From: Pseudomonadota bacterium | GTDB taxonomy: Bacteria; Pseudomonadota; Alphaproteobacteria; Rickettsiales; SXRF01 | Reading direction: 5' to 3' | NCBI GenBank assembly: GCA_028873525.1 | Contig: JAGWIM010000010.1 | Coordinates: 1 to 36,007 of the forward strand | DNA: 36,007 bases | Part shown: positions 1-7,204 of the stretch, one piece after another | Layout: each line of letters begins with the position of its first letter | Numbering within the stretch: the stretch's first letter is position 1 | The notes under the pieces: model-generated | What the model was told of the DNA's origin: nothing | Seen by the model: only the letters and a program-made list of their open reading frames with translations | Databases searched by the model: none | Position numbers and translations under genes: made by a program

Positions 1-237
1 TAATTCCAATTTCCATTTACGATTCCATTTCTTTATTTGTTTTTCTCGCGTTATCGCCGCTTCGATATTCTCCGTTGCTTCGTACCATACCAGCATGTGT
101 ACGCCATATTTTTTCGTGAATCCATCGGCTAGGTCATTCTTATGCTCACATACCCGCCTGATAAGATCGTTTGTCACTCCGATATACAAAGTTCCATTGC
201 GTATATTGGCGAGAATGTAAACATAGTACATTTTCAT
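1..237 (-). CDS. GIY-YIG nuclease superfamily protein, 3' end cut by window
   Basis: The reverse strand from an ATG at 237 reads [20 protein letters not shown] and stays open to base 1, so about 79 residues are visible and the C-terminus is outside the window. The YVYIL and LYIGVTNDL segments, followed by RRVCEHKN and later [13 protein letters not shown], are the hallmark of the small single-domain GIY-YIG (UPF0213/YhbQ-like) family, usually 80-100 residues. By family knowledge these are putative structure-specific nucleases; the cellular role is rarely known. The conserved Tyr pair, the Arg of RR and the Glu of REKQIKKW are present, so it looks intact as far as it goes. It is AT-richer than the next gene, which is common for this often transferred family. 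Confidence 0.85.
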   Translation of the reverse strand, partial: MKMYYVYILANIRNGTLYIGVTNDLIRRVCEHKNDLADGFTKKYGVHMLVWYEATENIEAAITREKQIKKWNRKWKLEL

Positions 238-289
238 CCCAGCCTCTCCATCCTTACTTTCTTGCCATTCCCAGGTCTCTTCTACTTTG

Positions 290-393
290 TCATTCCCGCG
301 AAAGCGGGAATCCAGTGCGCCGCGTCTGCGGCGCAGAAGGACTTATACCGCGCCCACGGCGCTTTACTGGATTCCCATTTTCATGGGAATGAC
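290..393. repeat. Composite palindromic repeat (ATTCCCGCGAAAGCGGGAAT type)
   Basis: The two ends of this 104-bp block are inverted copies of each other: TCATTCCCGCG...GGGAATCCAG on the left, CTGGATTCCC...GGGAATGACA on the right. Each arm is also a hairpin by itself. A single arm recurs at 7580-7608. This is the widespread short mobile palindrome that translates as VIPAKAGIQ in one frame (similar in form to Neisseria dRS3). It fills the gap between the GIY-YIG gene and the pdhA stop codon and may act as a terminator for either strand. Confidence 0.85.
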
Positions 394-396
394 AAG

Positions 397-1605
397 TTAT
401 ACTGTCACATCCGTCCACAATTCACTCTCCGCCGGTTCCGGACTCTGTTGCGCGAATTCAGCGGCTTCGGCGATGACGGCTTTGATTTCCTGGTCGATTT
501 TCTTGAGCGCATCCTCCGTCGCCACGCCGCCGGCGACGAGCCGTCCTTTCAAGCCCTCGATGGGGTCGTGGTGCGATTTGTACTCCTCGACCTCTTCCTT
601 GCTGCGGTATTTCGCCGGGTCGGACATCGAATGGCCGCGATAACGGTAGGTCTTCATCTCCAATAAAAACGGCCCGTTGCCGCCCTTCACGTATTTCACC
701 GCTTCCATCCCCGCCGCGCGCACGGCCATCACATCCATGCCGTCGACCTGCCGGCCGGGGATGCCGAAGCCTTCGCCGCGTTTGTATAATTCCGTCGTTG
801 CCGAGGCGCGCGCAAGCGACGTGCCCATCGCATACTGGTTGTTCTCGATGATGTAAATCACCGGCAGCTTCCACAAGCTCGCCATGTTGAACGATTCATA
901 GACCTGCCCCTGGTTCGATGCGCCGTCGCCGAAATAGGCGAGGCACAATGCGCCGTCCTCGCGGTATTTATGGGCAAAGCCGATGCCGGTGCCGATCGGC
1001 ACCGACGCGCCGACGATGCCGTGCCCGCCGTAGAAATGCTTCTCGGTCGAGAACATATGCATCGAGCCGCCCTTGCCGTGCGAGAATCCGCCTTCGCGGC
1101 CGGTCAGTTCGGCCATGATGCCCTTGGGGTCCATGCCGCAGGCGATCATATGCCCGTGGTCGCGGTAGCTGGTGATGACGGAGTCCTTAGCGCTGATGCA
1201 GCTCTGCATCCCTACGACCACCGCCTCCTGTCCGATGTAGAGGTGGCAGAAGCCGCCGATTAATCCCATGCCGTAAAGCTGCCCGGCCTTTTCCTCGAAC
1301 CGGCGGATCAGCAGCATGTCGCGGTAGAGCGAAAGCATCGCCTGCCTGGACAGCGCGGCCTTGGCTGCCGGCAATGGATGAATTTGCGCTTTGCTCATGG
1401 GTTTCTCCTCTTTGCCCGGCAGGTCAAGAAAATCATTGGCGGTGACTTCGCCGCCGGTGATTTTTGCCAGCCGCGTCAGGAATTCCTTGCGCGGGATGCG
1501 CTCGCCGCGCAGATATTTATAAATGGCCTGCGCCGAGATGCCCGCTTCCTGAGCGAAGGACTCAATGCTTTGCCGGGTTTCGGCAAGGTAGGCTTCCAGT
1601 TTCAT
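397..1605 (-). CDS. pdhA: Pyruvate dehydrogenase E1 alpha with N-terminal HTH (XRE-like) domain
   Basis: The PdhA part catalyses thiamine-diphosphate-dependent decarboxylation of pyruvate, as the alpha half of an alpha2beta2 E1. The ThDP motif runs from GDG to NN (GDGASNQG... ending in IIENN, about 226-256 counted from the ATG at 1605), and the TYRYRGHSMSDP loop is present. The open frame continues upstream of the usual PdhA start for about 70 residues that read as a Cro/C1-type helix-turn-helix (FAQEAGISAQAIYKYLRGE). An ATG at 1398 with a strong Shine-Dalgarno (1405-1411) would give a normal 333-residue PdhA; the ATG at 1605 sits where a leaderless transcript would begin. Two products, or one fused autoregulatory protein, are both possible. 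Upstream on the same strand is coq9. No pdhB lies in the window. Confidence 0.92.
   Translation of the reverse strand: MKLEAYLAETRQSIESFAQEAGISAQAIYKYLRGERIPRKEFLTRLAKITGGEVTANDFLDLPGKEEKPMSKAQIHPLPAAKAALSRQAMLSLYRDMLLIRRFEEKAGQLYGMGLIGGFCHLYIGQEAVVVGMQSCISAKDSVITSYRDHGHMIACGMDPKGIMAELTGREGGFSHGKGGSMHMFSTEKHFYGGHGIVGASVPIGTGIGFAHKYREDGALCLAYFGDGASNQGQVYESFNMASLWKLPVIYIIENNQYAMGTSLARASATTELYKRGEGFGIPGRQVDGMDVMAVRAAGMEAVKYVKGGNGPFLLEMKTYRYRGHSMSDPAKYRSKEEVEEYKSHHDPIEGLKGRLVAGGVATEDALKKIDQEIKAVIAEAAEFAQQSPEPAESELWTDVTV
1405..1411 (-). promoter_or_regulatory. Internal ribosome binding site for PdhA-only start
   Basis: On the minus strand AGAGGAG lies six bases before an ATG at 1398-1396. That ATG begins the conserved PdhA sequence (MSKAQIHPLP). 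It is the best Shine-Dalgarno of any candidate start in this gene and suggests PdhA can be made without the HTH domain. Confidence 0.7.
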
Positions 1606-1640
1606 GCGGGCGTTATACAAAATGGATAAGGGCGATGCAA
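1606..1640 (-). promoter_or_regulatory. Putative promoter giving a leaderless HTH-PdhA mRNA
   Basis: Read on the minus strand: TTGCAT (1640-1635), a 17-base spacer, then TATAAC (1617-1612), then six bases to the ATG at 1605. The expected transcription start is the A of that ATG, and no Shine-Dalgarno precedes it, so the HTH-containing form may be translated from a leaderless message. The -35 match is weak; the -10 is 5 of 6. Confidence 0.4.
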
Positions 1641-1676
1641 GCAGAAGATTTGCTGCGATGCAATAATCTCTTTTCT

Positions 1677-1695
1677 CTCTCCCTCTCAGGGAGAG
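1677..1695. repeat. Short palindrome, CTCTCCCT/AGGGAGAG
   Basis: A perfect 8-bp stem with a CTC loop, followed by a G run, between coq9 and pdhA. It belongs to the CCCTC...GAGGG palindrome family seen again at 2427-2444 and inside gltB. It could attenuate read-through from coq9 into pdhA. Confidence 0.65.
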
Positions 1696-1708
1696 GGGGG
1701 AAGTAAGC

Positions 1709-2311
1709 TTACGCCCGTTTCCTGCCCACCCAGCCGCGCACGCGCTGCTTGGCTTTTTCGATGCTCATGACGTTTTCGATGCGCCGGTCGAGGAACGCCC
1801 AGGTCTCTTTGCTGCCTTCGCTTCTGTCGTTCAGCCAGACCAGCAGCGTCGAGGAATAGACGCCGGCCAGCAACAGCCGTTTGGTGTAGAAATTAAAGTC
1901 GGTGGAAGCGTCGCCCGCCGCCCGCCAGATGGCGTCCACCGTCGCGTATAAGCCTTTCAGCGCCGGCGGGGCATGGTGCGGCAGCGCCAGCAGCGCCACC
2001 GCCTTCCGCACCGCTTCCCGGTGCGCCGCCATGCCGGAAAGCCTGATCCGCACCAGCGCGGCGATGCGCCGGCGGATGTTCATGGCCTCGCCGCCCAGCG
2101 CATGGAATTCTTTGAGCATCTGCGCGTCCTGCGCCCGCAAAAACCACTGCGCCGCCTCCACCCCGCCGCCGGGAAATACCCGCACCGCGTCGGTTCCCAG
2201 GTAGCCCGCCGCCTTCGCCGCGCTTTCAAGCGTCGTTTCGCTCCAGCCATCGAACGGCACGAGCGGCAGGGCTTTTTCGATGATGTCGGCGGCAGCTTTT
2301 TGTTTATCCAT
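1709..2311 (-). CDS. COQ9 family protein (ubiquinone biosynthesis accessory)
   Basis: A protein of about 200 residues from the ATG at 2311 (MDKQKAAADIIEKALPLVPF). The opening helix, the GWSETTLESAAKAAG stretch (a TetR-like HTH remnant) and the C-terminal LLAGVYSSTLLVWLNDRSEG segment with ETWAFLDRRIENVM match the COQ9 family of alphaproteobacteria and mitochondria. COQ9 proteins bind lipid and support the Coq7-type hydroxylation step of ubiquinone synthesis. An in-frame start 15 codons upstream would add an Arg/Gly-rich tail coming from repeat DNA, so the later ATG is preferred. It is oriented with pdhA, 100 bases upstream of it. Presence of COQ9 is one of the better taxonomic pointers to Alphaproteobacteria here. 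Confidence 0.9.
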   Translation of the reverse strand: MDKQKAAADIIEKALPLVPFDGWSETTLESAAKAAGYLGTDAVRVFPGGGVEAAQWFLRAQDAQMLKEFHALGGEAMNIRRRIAALVRIRLSGMAAHREAVRKAVALLALPHHAPPALKGLYATVDAIWRAAGDASTDFNFYTKRLLLAGVYSSTLLVWLNDRSEGSKETWAFLDRRIENVMSIEKAKQRVRGWVGRKRA

Positions 2312-2451
2312 GCTTCTACCCCGCATAAGCGCAGCGCACCCGCCCCGGCGAAGCAATCCTTCGCTACGGCGTGGCCGATTTACCCCCTGCGCTTCGGACT
2401 GTGCCTTCGGCTTGTCCCCGGCCGCTCCCCCTCGGGAGGGGAGCCAAGGAT
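2312..2451. repeat. Repeat-filled gap between rnd and coq9
   Basis: About 140 bases without a gene. It contains two inverted-repeat motifs: GGCGAAGCAATCCTTCGCTACGGC-type sequence near 2345-2370 and CTCCCCCTCGGGAGGGGAG near 2427-2445. The latter is the same CCCTC...GAGGG palindrome family found in and around gltB. No start-like or promoter-like signal stands out. Confidence 0.6.
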
Positions 2452-3099
2452 TTAGCCATGCGCGAAAATATCCTCGTTCTCCCAGCCGGCCAAATCCAGT
2501 TCGGCGCGGCAGGGGAGGAAATTGAAGCAGGACTGCGCCAGATCCTCGCGGCCTTCGCGGGAAAGCATTTCATCGAGCTTGTCGCGCAGGCGGTGCAGGT
2601 ACAACACGTCGGCGGCGGCGTAATCGATCTGCTCGCGGGTGAGCGATCCGGCGCCCCAGTCGGAGCTTTGCTGCTGCTTGGAAACATCGACGCCGAGCAG
2701 TTCCTTGCAGATTTCCTTGTAGCCGTGCCTGTCGGTATAGGTGCGCACGAGGCGCGACGCGGTGCGTGTGCAGAACACCGGCGTAATCCTGATACCGAGG
2801 TAATGGCGCATGATGGCGAGATCGAACCGCGCGAAATGGAAAATCTTGGTGCGCTTGGGATCGGCCAGCAGCTTCTTCAGGTTCGGCGCGTCATAATGTA
2901 CATGCGCCACCGCTTCGCTGCTTGAGCGCGGCGCTTGCGCAAACTGCACGAGATGCGCGTCGCCGTTGCCGTCAGAAAGCTGCACGAGGCACAGCCGGTC
3001 GCGCTTGTTGTTGAGGCCCATCGCCTCGGTATCGACCGCGATGTCGCCCTTCAGCGTCACTCCGGCGGGCAGGTCGCCCTGATGCAGATGATTGGTCAT
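2452..3099 (-). CDS. Ribonuclease D-like DEDDy 3'-5' exonuclease (short form)
   Basis: About 215 residues from the ATG at 3099, which has AAGGGG a few bases upstream. It has the DEDDy exonuclease motifs: IAVDTEAMG (Exo I, D and E), IFHFARFDLAIM (Exo II, D) and the late REQIDYAAADVLYLHRL (Exo III, Y and D). The HRDC domains of classical RNase D (about 370 residues) are absent, as in the short alphaproteobacterial RNase D-like proteins. A role in 3' trimming of stable RNAs is inferred from the family. It is divergent from the oxygenase at 3180, with an 80-base shared promoter gap. Confidence 0.9.
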   Translation of the reverse strand: MTNHLHQGDLPAGVTLKGDIAVDTEAMGLNNKRDRLCLVQLSDGNGDAHLVQFAQAPRSSSEAVAHVHYDAPNLKKLLADPKRTKIFHFARFDLAIMRHYLGIRITPVFCTRTASRLVRTYTDRHGYKEICKELLGVDVSKQQQSSDWGAGSLTREQIDYAAADVLYLHRLRDKLDEMLSREGREDLAQSCFNFLPCRAELDLAGWENEDIFAHG

Positions 3100-3153
3100 A
3101 ATCCCCTTGTAACCCAACCGGCAACGGCGGCAAGCGATAATTAGATCGACATA

Positions 3154-3170
3154 TTATTATTTTGTAATAA
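3154..3170. promoter_or_regulatory. AT inverted repeat upstream of the oxygenase start
   Basis: TTATTA, five bases, TAATAA, ending nine bases before the ATG at 3180. No Shine-Dalgarno is visible before that ATG. The repeat could be an operator or a -10 region for a near-leaderless transcript. It lies in the divergent gap shared with the rnd-like gene. Confidence 0.35.
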
Positions 3171-3179
3171 AATCCTCCC

Positions 3180-3842
3180 ATGCAGAACCTCGCCGCCCAG
3201 GCGCGCCACGCGCCGCTGCTCAATCTCGACGTGCTGGCCGCCGCCCCGCCGCTGCGTGACCCGTATCCGCACGTCCTCACCGCCGGGATGCTCTCGCCCG
3301 CCGATATGCCGACGCTGAAGCGCGATTTCCCGGACATCGCCAAAACCGGCTTCCTGCCGCTGTCGGCATTGCAATGCGAAGGGGCGTTCGCCGATTTGAT
3401 TGCCGAACTGCAGGGGGCGGATCTGGCCGCCATCCTGTCCGACAAGCTGGGGCTGGAACTGCGCGACAAACCACGCATGATCACCATCCGCAAATGGTCG
3501 GCGGGCAATGACGGCCGCATCCATAACGACGGCGAAGCGAAAATCGCCACCTCGCTGCTTTATCTCAACGACACCTGGCCGGAAGGCGATGGCGGCCGCC
3601 TGCGCGTGCTGCGCAGCAACAAAAGCTTCGACGACACGGCGCTGGAAGTCCCGCCGATATACGGCACGTTCTTTGCCTTCGCCCGCGCTGACAATTCCTG
3701 GCACGGCCACAAGCCTTTCAGCGGCGAGCGCCGCGTCGTGCAGATCACCTGGCTTCGGAGTCAGGAGGATTACGACCGCAAGGAAAAGCGCGGCAAATTC
3801 GCGCTGCTGATGAAGAAAATTTTCAAAGGTTCCGAATATTAA
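3180..3842 (+). CDS. 2-oxoglutarate/Fe(II)-dependent oxygenase (prolyl 4-hydroxylase-like)
   Basis: 220 residues. The double-stranded beta-helix shows the HxD iron ligands in GRIHNDGEA (H115, D117), a distal His in SWHGHKPF (H175 or H177), and the following GERR that would bind the 2-oxoglutarate carboxylate (R184/R185). The ITIRKW and LLYLNDTWPEGDGGRLR segments are typical of the P4Hc/Rps23 Pro-hydroxylase-like group. The substrate cannot be told from sequence; the family hydroxylates protein or small-molecule targets. Its 3' end overlaps the probable ATT start of the EVE gene, so the two are likely co-translated. Confidence 0.88.
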   Translation: MQNLAAQARHAPLLNLDVLAAAPPLRDPYPHVLTAGMLSPADMPTLKRDFPDIAKTGFLPLSALQCEGAFADLIAELQGADLAAILSDKLGLELRDKPRMITIRKWSAGNDGRIHNDGEAKIATSLLYLNDTWPEGDGGRLRVLRSNKSFDDTALEVPPIYGTFFAFARADNSWHGHKPFSGERRVVQITWLRSQEDYDRKEKRGKFALLMKKIFKGSEY

Positions 3843-4296
3843 GCATTGGCTGATTAAATCCGAACCCTCCGTCTGGTCGTGGGCGATGCAGCGGGCGGCG
3901 GGCGCCCAAGGCACGGCGTGGACCGGCGTGCGCAACCACCTCGCCAGGCAGCATCTGATGGCGATGAAACACGGCGACCGCGCGTTTTTCTATCATTCGA
4001 ACGAGGGCAAGGACATCGTCGGCATCGTGGAAGTGATTCGCGGGCATTACCCCGACCCGACGGCGGAAAAAGGCGAACCCTGGCTAGTGGTGGATGTGAA
4101 GGCGGTTAGCGCGCTCAAAACGCCGGTGACGCTGGCTGCCATCAAAGCCAACCCGAAACTTTCAAAAATGTCGCTCGTCACCTCCGCCCGCCTCTCCGTC
4201 CAGCCGGTGACCGAGGCGGAATGGGAGGTGGTGTGCGAGATGGGGGGGTGGCCAATTCCGGCGCAGGTTCATTCATTCTTAACCCCCGTATGTTAA
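3838..4296 (+). CDS. EVE domain protein, probable ATT start
   Basis: Reads (I/M)KHWLIKSEPSVWSW at the N-terminus, the signature of the EVE (PUA-like, modified-base or RNA-binding) family, followed by GVRNHLARQHLMAMKHGDRAFFYHSN and VEVIRGHYPDP. The conserved N-terminus requires starting upstream of the first in-frame ATG (3886). The only suitable codon is ATT at 3838, with AAAGG eight bases upstream inside the oxygenase gene and overlap with that gene's TAA. The last 15 or so residues (after VVCEMGG) look unlike the family and may be altered. The downstream half is duplicated at 5208-5468. EVE proteins usually occur as stand-alone 135-150-residue proteins, which fits. Confidence 0.85.
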   Translation: MKHWLIKSEPSVWSWAMQRAAGAQGTAWTGVRNHLARQHLMAMKHGDRAFFYHSNEGKDIVGIVEVIRGHYPDPTAEKGEPWLVVDVKAVSALKTPVTLAAIKANPKLSKMSLVTSARLSVQPVTEAEWEVVCEMGGWPIPAQVHSFLTPVC

Positions 4297-4380
4297 AGTG
4301 CGGGTAGTTGTGCGCGTTATGCCGGTGCGTGCCGGAATAGTCAGGGCACCTTCGGTAAAAAGATACGAAAGGAATGATTT

Positions 4381-5202
4381 ATGTTCAATGGCACCGGCAA
4401 AAGGGCGGAACGCGGCGCCGAAGCGGACGCTCCGGAAATAACCGATGCGCCACCGAAGACGCCGGAATTCCCGCTGTTTTTCAGCAAGCCGTCGGTTATC
4501 AACTCGGAGCGCCATGCCAGGGCCGGCATACGCGCGAACCTCCCGCCGACTTTTGCCCGCGCGACCAACTCCATTCCGCTTACCGTGGGAGAATTCATCG
4601 AGGCCGCCAAATATTATCCTGTCGTTTTCACCGGCAATGATCCGGTGATGCCTGTTGTCATCGTCGGGCTGGAACAGAATAATTATTTTGTTGGCCAGGA
4701 CGGCAAATGGAGGGAAAATACCTATATTCCGGCCTATGTGCGAAAATATCCGTTCGTGTTCATGGAAACGCCGGGATCCGATCAGTTGACGCTGTGCATC
4801 GATGAGGGCGCGCCGCAATTTACGGCGCGGGCGGAAGGCGACGATACCCCCCTCTATGAAGCCGGCAAGCCTTCGGCATTTACACGCAATGCGCTGGCGT
4901 TCTGCACCGCTTTCCAGGAGCAGCACGCATTGACCCGCCAATTCTGCAGCAAGCTGAAGGAGCTGAATCTGCTGGCGCCCAATCGTTCGGATGCCAAGCT
5001 TGATACCGGACGCATGATTCAACTGGGAGGCTTTCAGGTCATCGATCAGGAAAAGCTGGGGCGACTGCCGGGCGATACCATCGGCGAATTGCATAAACAG
5101 GGTTGGCTGCCGCTGATGTACTACGCTCTATTGTCCACGTCGAGCTGGCGTAACCTGGTCAATCTGGCCGCCGAGAGCGAACGCAAAAATGAATCGGATT
5201 GA
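4381..5202 (+). CDS. SapC family protein
   Basis: 273 residues, ATG at 4381 with AAAGGA seven bases upstream. The region from about 65 onward (SIPLTVGEFIEAAKYYPVVF, then VVIVGLEQNNYFVGQDGKW, then YIPAYVRKYPFVF) is the characteristic core of the SapC family. It was named from a surface-array-linked protein and is common in Alphaproteobacteria next to oxygenases, tryptophan halogenases or TonB receptors. No signal peptide is seen, so it is probably cytosolic. The 2OG oxygenase upstream is a plausible partner, because SapC genes often neighbour Fe/2OG enzymes. The gene is flanked on both sides by copies of the EVE 3' half, which suggests insertion during a duplication. Confidence 0.85.
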   Translation: MFNGTGKRAERGAEADAPEITDAPPKTPEFPLFFSKPSVINSERHARAGIRANLPPTFARATNSIPLTVGEFIEAAKYYPVVFTGNDPVMPVVIVGLEQNNYFVGQDGKWRENTYIPAYVRKYPFVFMETPGSDQLTLCIDEGAPQFTARAEGDDTPLYEAGKPSAFTRNALAFCTAFQEQHALTRQFCSKLKELNLLAPNRSDAKLDTGRMIQLGGFQVIDQEKLGRLPGDTIGELHKQGWLPLMYYALLSTSSWRNLVNLAAESERKNESD

Positions 5203-5207
5203 TAATC

Positions 5208-5468
5208 CGCGGGCATTACCCCGGCCCGGCGGCGCAAAAAGGCGAACCTGCCTGCGCGAAGCCGGGGCTTCGCTCCGGCGTAGGCAGGCCGTGGGCGGTG
5301 GATGTGAAGGCGGGTAGCGCGCTCAAAACGCCGGTGACGCTGGCTGCCGTCAAAGCCAACCCGAAACTTTCCAAGATGTCGCTCGTCACCTCCGCCCGCC
5401 TCTCCGTCCAGCCGGTGACGGCAGCGGAGTGGGAGATTGTGTGCGGGATGGGTGAAATTTCAAACTGA
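5208..5468 (+). pseudogene. Truncated second copy of the EVE gene 3' half
   Basis: Starting at CGCGGGCATTACCCC, this stretch matches the EVE gene from 4039 to about 4246 with scattered differences; both copies encode LKTPVTLAA and SKMSLVTSARLSVQPVT. The N-terminal half is missing. A palindrome of about 40 bp (CCTGCCTGCGCGAAG...GGCAGG, 5248-5290) has entered in frame after the GEP codons. The frame stays open to a TGA at 5468, but without the WLIKSEP half it should not fold as EVE. It starts six bases after the SapC stop. Confidence 0.85.
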
Positions 5469-5478
5469 ATTTCTGACC

Positions 5479-5934
5479 TTATACTTCCTGAGGTGCAATT
5501 ACCCACCCATGTTTTTCGGCGGCCAGCGAGAGCAATCGTTGGAACTCTTTCCACTTCTTTTTTTCGGCAGTAGGTTTATCAGCAAAAGGTGGAGTTGTTG
5601 TAATAAGAGAGTGTGCAGGGCGGTCTTCTTTTTTGTCAAAAATTATGTCGTGTGCACGACTTGTATTACTGTCTGCCAAAGAAGCATTGCCGCTTATCGC
5701 TCTCACTTCTTTTGCCTGAATTTTCACCACAGCATTTGTAGAATCAAATTGCGCTTCCTGAGGAGAGAAAAGTAGAAGTGCACGATCTACTGAAGGTGTG
5801 TATGTCCTATCATTCCAAATACCCCGACTGAGCCTTAACATTCCATCTATAACTTCATAATGATGATTAGGATCTGGTATCTGAAATGGACGATAAAACC
5901 ATTCATCGTTGCCAATTTCTAGAGGGGTCATCAT
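5479..5934 (-). CDS. Unknown protein, third gene of the TIGR04255-like module
   Basis: 151 residues from an ATG at 5934 that directly follows the stop of the upstream gene (TAA then ATG). I do not recognise a family. It opens with EWFYRPFQIPDPNHHYEVID, has a middle region with VVKIQAKEVRAI, and ends in a charged helix with EKKKWKEFQRLLSLAAEKHGW. There is no signal peptide, membrane segment or clear catalytic motif. Very tight spacing implies it is translated with the two genes before it. Codon use is AT-rich compared with the flanking chromosome, a sign of transfer. Confidence 0.75.
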   Translation of the reverse strand: MMTPLEIGNDEWFYRPFQIPDPNHHYEVIDGMLRLSRGIWNDRTYTPSVDRALLLFSPQEAQFDSTNAVVKIQAKEVRAISGNASLADSNTSRAHDIIFDKKEDRPAHSLITTTPPFADKPTAEKKKWKEFQRLLSLAAEKHGWVIAPQEV

Positions 5935-6462
5935 TTAAACCCCTAAAATTAGCCATCTCAATTTAGAAGGTAAGGCGGTATTTGTAAGAATGCCTGTAGT
6001 GATTTTTGGAGAATTGTCAGCATTTCGTGTTTCAGAAAATATAACCTCGTTGCCTGAAATGTCTAAAGTCAAATTCCTATCTTTATACCACCACTCTAGA
6101 ACCAAATCTCCTTCTTCGTCTGTGCTAATGAAAGGTTTGCGCCACTCATAGTCATGTTGTGCCACTAAGGAATAAATTTTACGGCCCCAATTTTTTGCAT
6201 TCTTTATGGAGACAGATTTAGGTTTTGCCGACCCATTGCCATCCCAGTTCCTAGTCCATGAATGCAGTAAATTGATTTCGTCGATGAATTGATGCCATTC
6301 TGCAAGAATTTTTTGCCGTTTCATTTTCTCATCAGTATTCCCGATCTCTGAATCTGCTGAAACTGCAAAAGGTCTTAAAAATGCCCTTACACGGTCTGAA
6401 CAAACTGAAGATAACGGCGTATATCCACTAACTATTGGTTGTAAAGCGAGAGCTTGCCTCAT
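5935..6462 (-). CDS. WDGNG-motif protein of the TIGR04255-like module
   Basis: 175 residues; its ATG overlaps the TIGR04255-like gene stop by four bases. The core reads SWTRNWDGNGSAKPKSVSI, then PFISTDEEGDLVLEWW and LTLDISGNEVIFSE. This NWDGxG...A...P.I....G.(V/L)EW pattern belongs to a family of short uncharacterised proteins often seen beside TIGR04255 genes, as far as I recall. The function is unknown. The first 35 residues are less conserved-looking, and an internal start (KMKRQKIL region) is possible. No membrane segments. Confidence 0.75.
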   Translation of the reverse strand: MRQALALQPIVSGYTPLSSVCSDRVRAFLRPFAVSADSEIGNTDEKMKRQKILAEWHQFIDEINLLHSWTRNWDGNGSAKPKSVSIKNAKNWGRKIYSLVAQHDYEWRKPFISTDEEGDLVLEWWYKDRNLTLDISGNEVIFSETRNADNSPKITTGILTNTALPSKLRWLILGV

Positions 6463-7202
6463 GATATTAGAATCTCCGTTTTGTCGGTTATCGAGGATTT
6501 AAAAACGAAATTCTTTTGGTCTCTAAGTATTTCGATGCGGTCTTTTAATCCCTTGGTGCCAGGCTTGAAGTGTTTGTTATCAAATACATCAATATCAAGA
6601 AGAATAGATGAACATCCTGGCTTTGTAGGTTGAACGACTGTTTGAGTTATATTTGCCACCCCTCCTTCTTTTTGAGGAAGAGGAATTTGTGCCTGCATAA
6701 CAAAACCTGCGACTTTGACGTTTATATCGTCGTCGAATAAGTGTGGATACACTTTGAAATATTCTTTGAGCTCAAAACTAGTCTCAGGAATATCGATTCT
6801 GTTAATGTAACGAAGTGCTTGGCGAACTACTTTCTGAGGCTTAAAAATACGCTTATAAACATTCCAATATTTATATGCATCTTTGCTGAAAGTTTCCCAA
6901 CGATCATAGTAATTTAATATGCTAAAAGCATATCCATTTTCCCGAGCCTGTATTACATATCTACCGTCAGGACTTTCCAATCTAATGCCGACCTTTTTTT
7001 TACTTTGAGAATTATTTTGCTGATCTTCTCCGATATGAAACTCCAGCAGCATTTCATCAATATCTTTTGACGTGTACCCCTTAGATAATTCGCTTTTTAT
7101 ATCTTCGTAAAAAGACTTATTGAATCCCTCACATGGCAAAACCTGTAAGGCTAAAACTGCCTCAATAATCGGGGCTTTTGGATAGTGCATCAATTTCTTC
7201 AT
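6459..7202 (-). CDS. TIGR04255-like family protein
   Basis: 247 residues. The N-terminus MKKLMHYPKAPIIEAVLALQ matches the P.APIVEA opening of the sporadically distributed TIGR04255 family, and the later RYINRIDIP and VLLDIDVF-like (ILLDIDVFDN) segments fit. Family members are 230-270 residues of unknown biochemistry and are patchily distributed in accessory regions, often with one or two small partner genes; a defence or toxin-antitoxin role has been suspected but not shown. It is the first gene of a three-gene, overlapping, AT-rich operon that ends beside tRNA-Leu. A perfect 14-bp palindrome lies directly upstream of its start. Confidence 0.8.
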   Translation of the reverse strand: MKKLMHYPKAPIIEAVLALQVLPCEGFNKSFYEDIKSELSKGYTSKDIDEMLLEFHIGEDQQNNSQSKKKVGIRLESPDGRYVIQARENGYAFSILNYYDRWETFSKDAYKYWNVYKRIFKPQKVVRQALRYINRIDIPETSFELKEYFKVYPHLFDDDINVKVAGFVMQAQIPLPQKEGGVANITQTVVQPTKPGCSSILLDIDVFDNKHFKPGTKGLKDRIEILRDQKNFVFKSSITDKTEILIS

Positions 7203-7204
7203 AT

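Noticed and set aside
142-666. Plus-strand frame over the GIY-YIG gene, the repeat and the pdhA end
   Set aside because: It contains the translated repeat (VIPAKAGIQ) and runs antisense to two real genes.
5208-5468. A real second EVE protein
   Set aside because: The N-terminal half with the conserved WLIKSEP is missing and no upstream in-frame continuation restores it.
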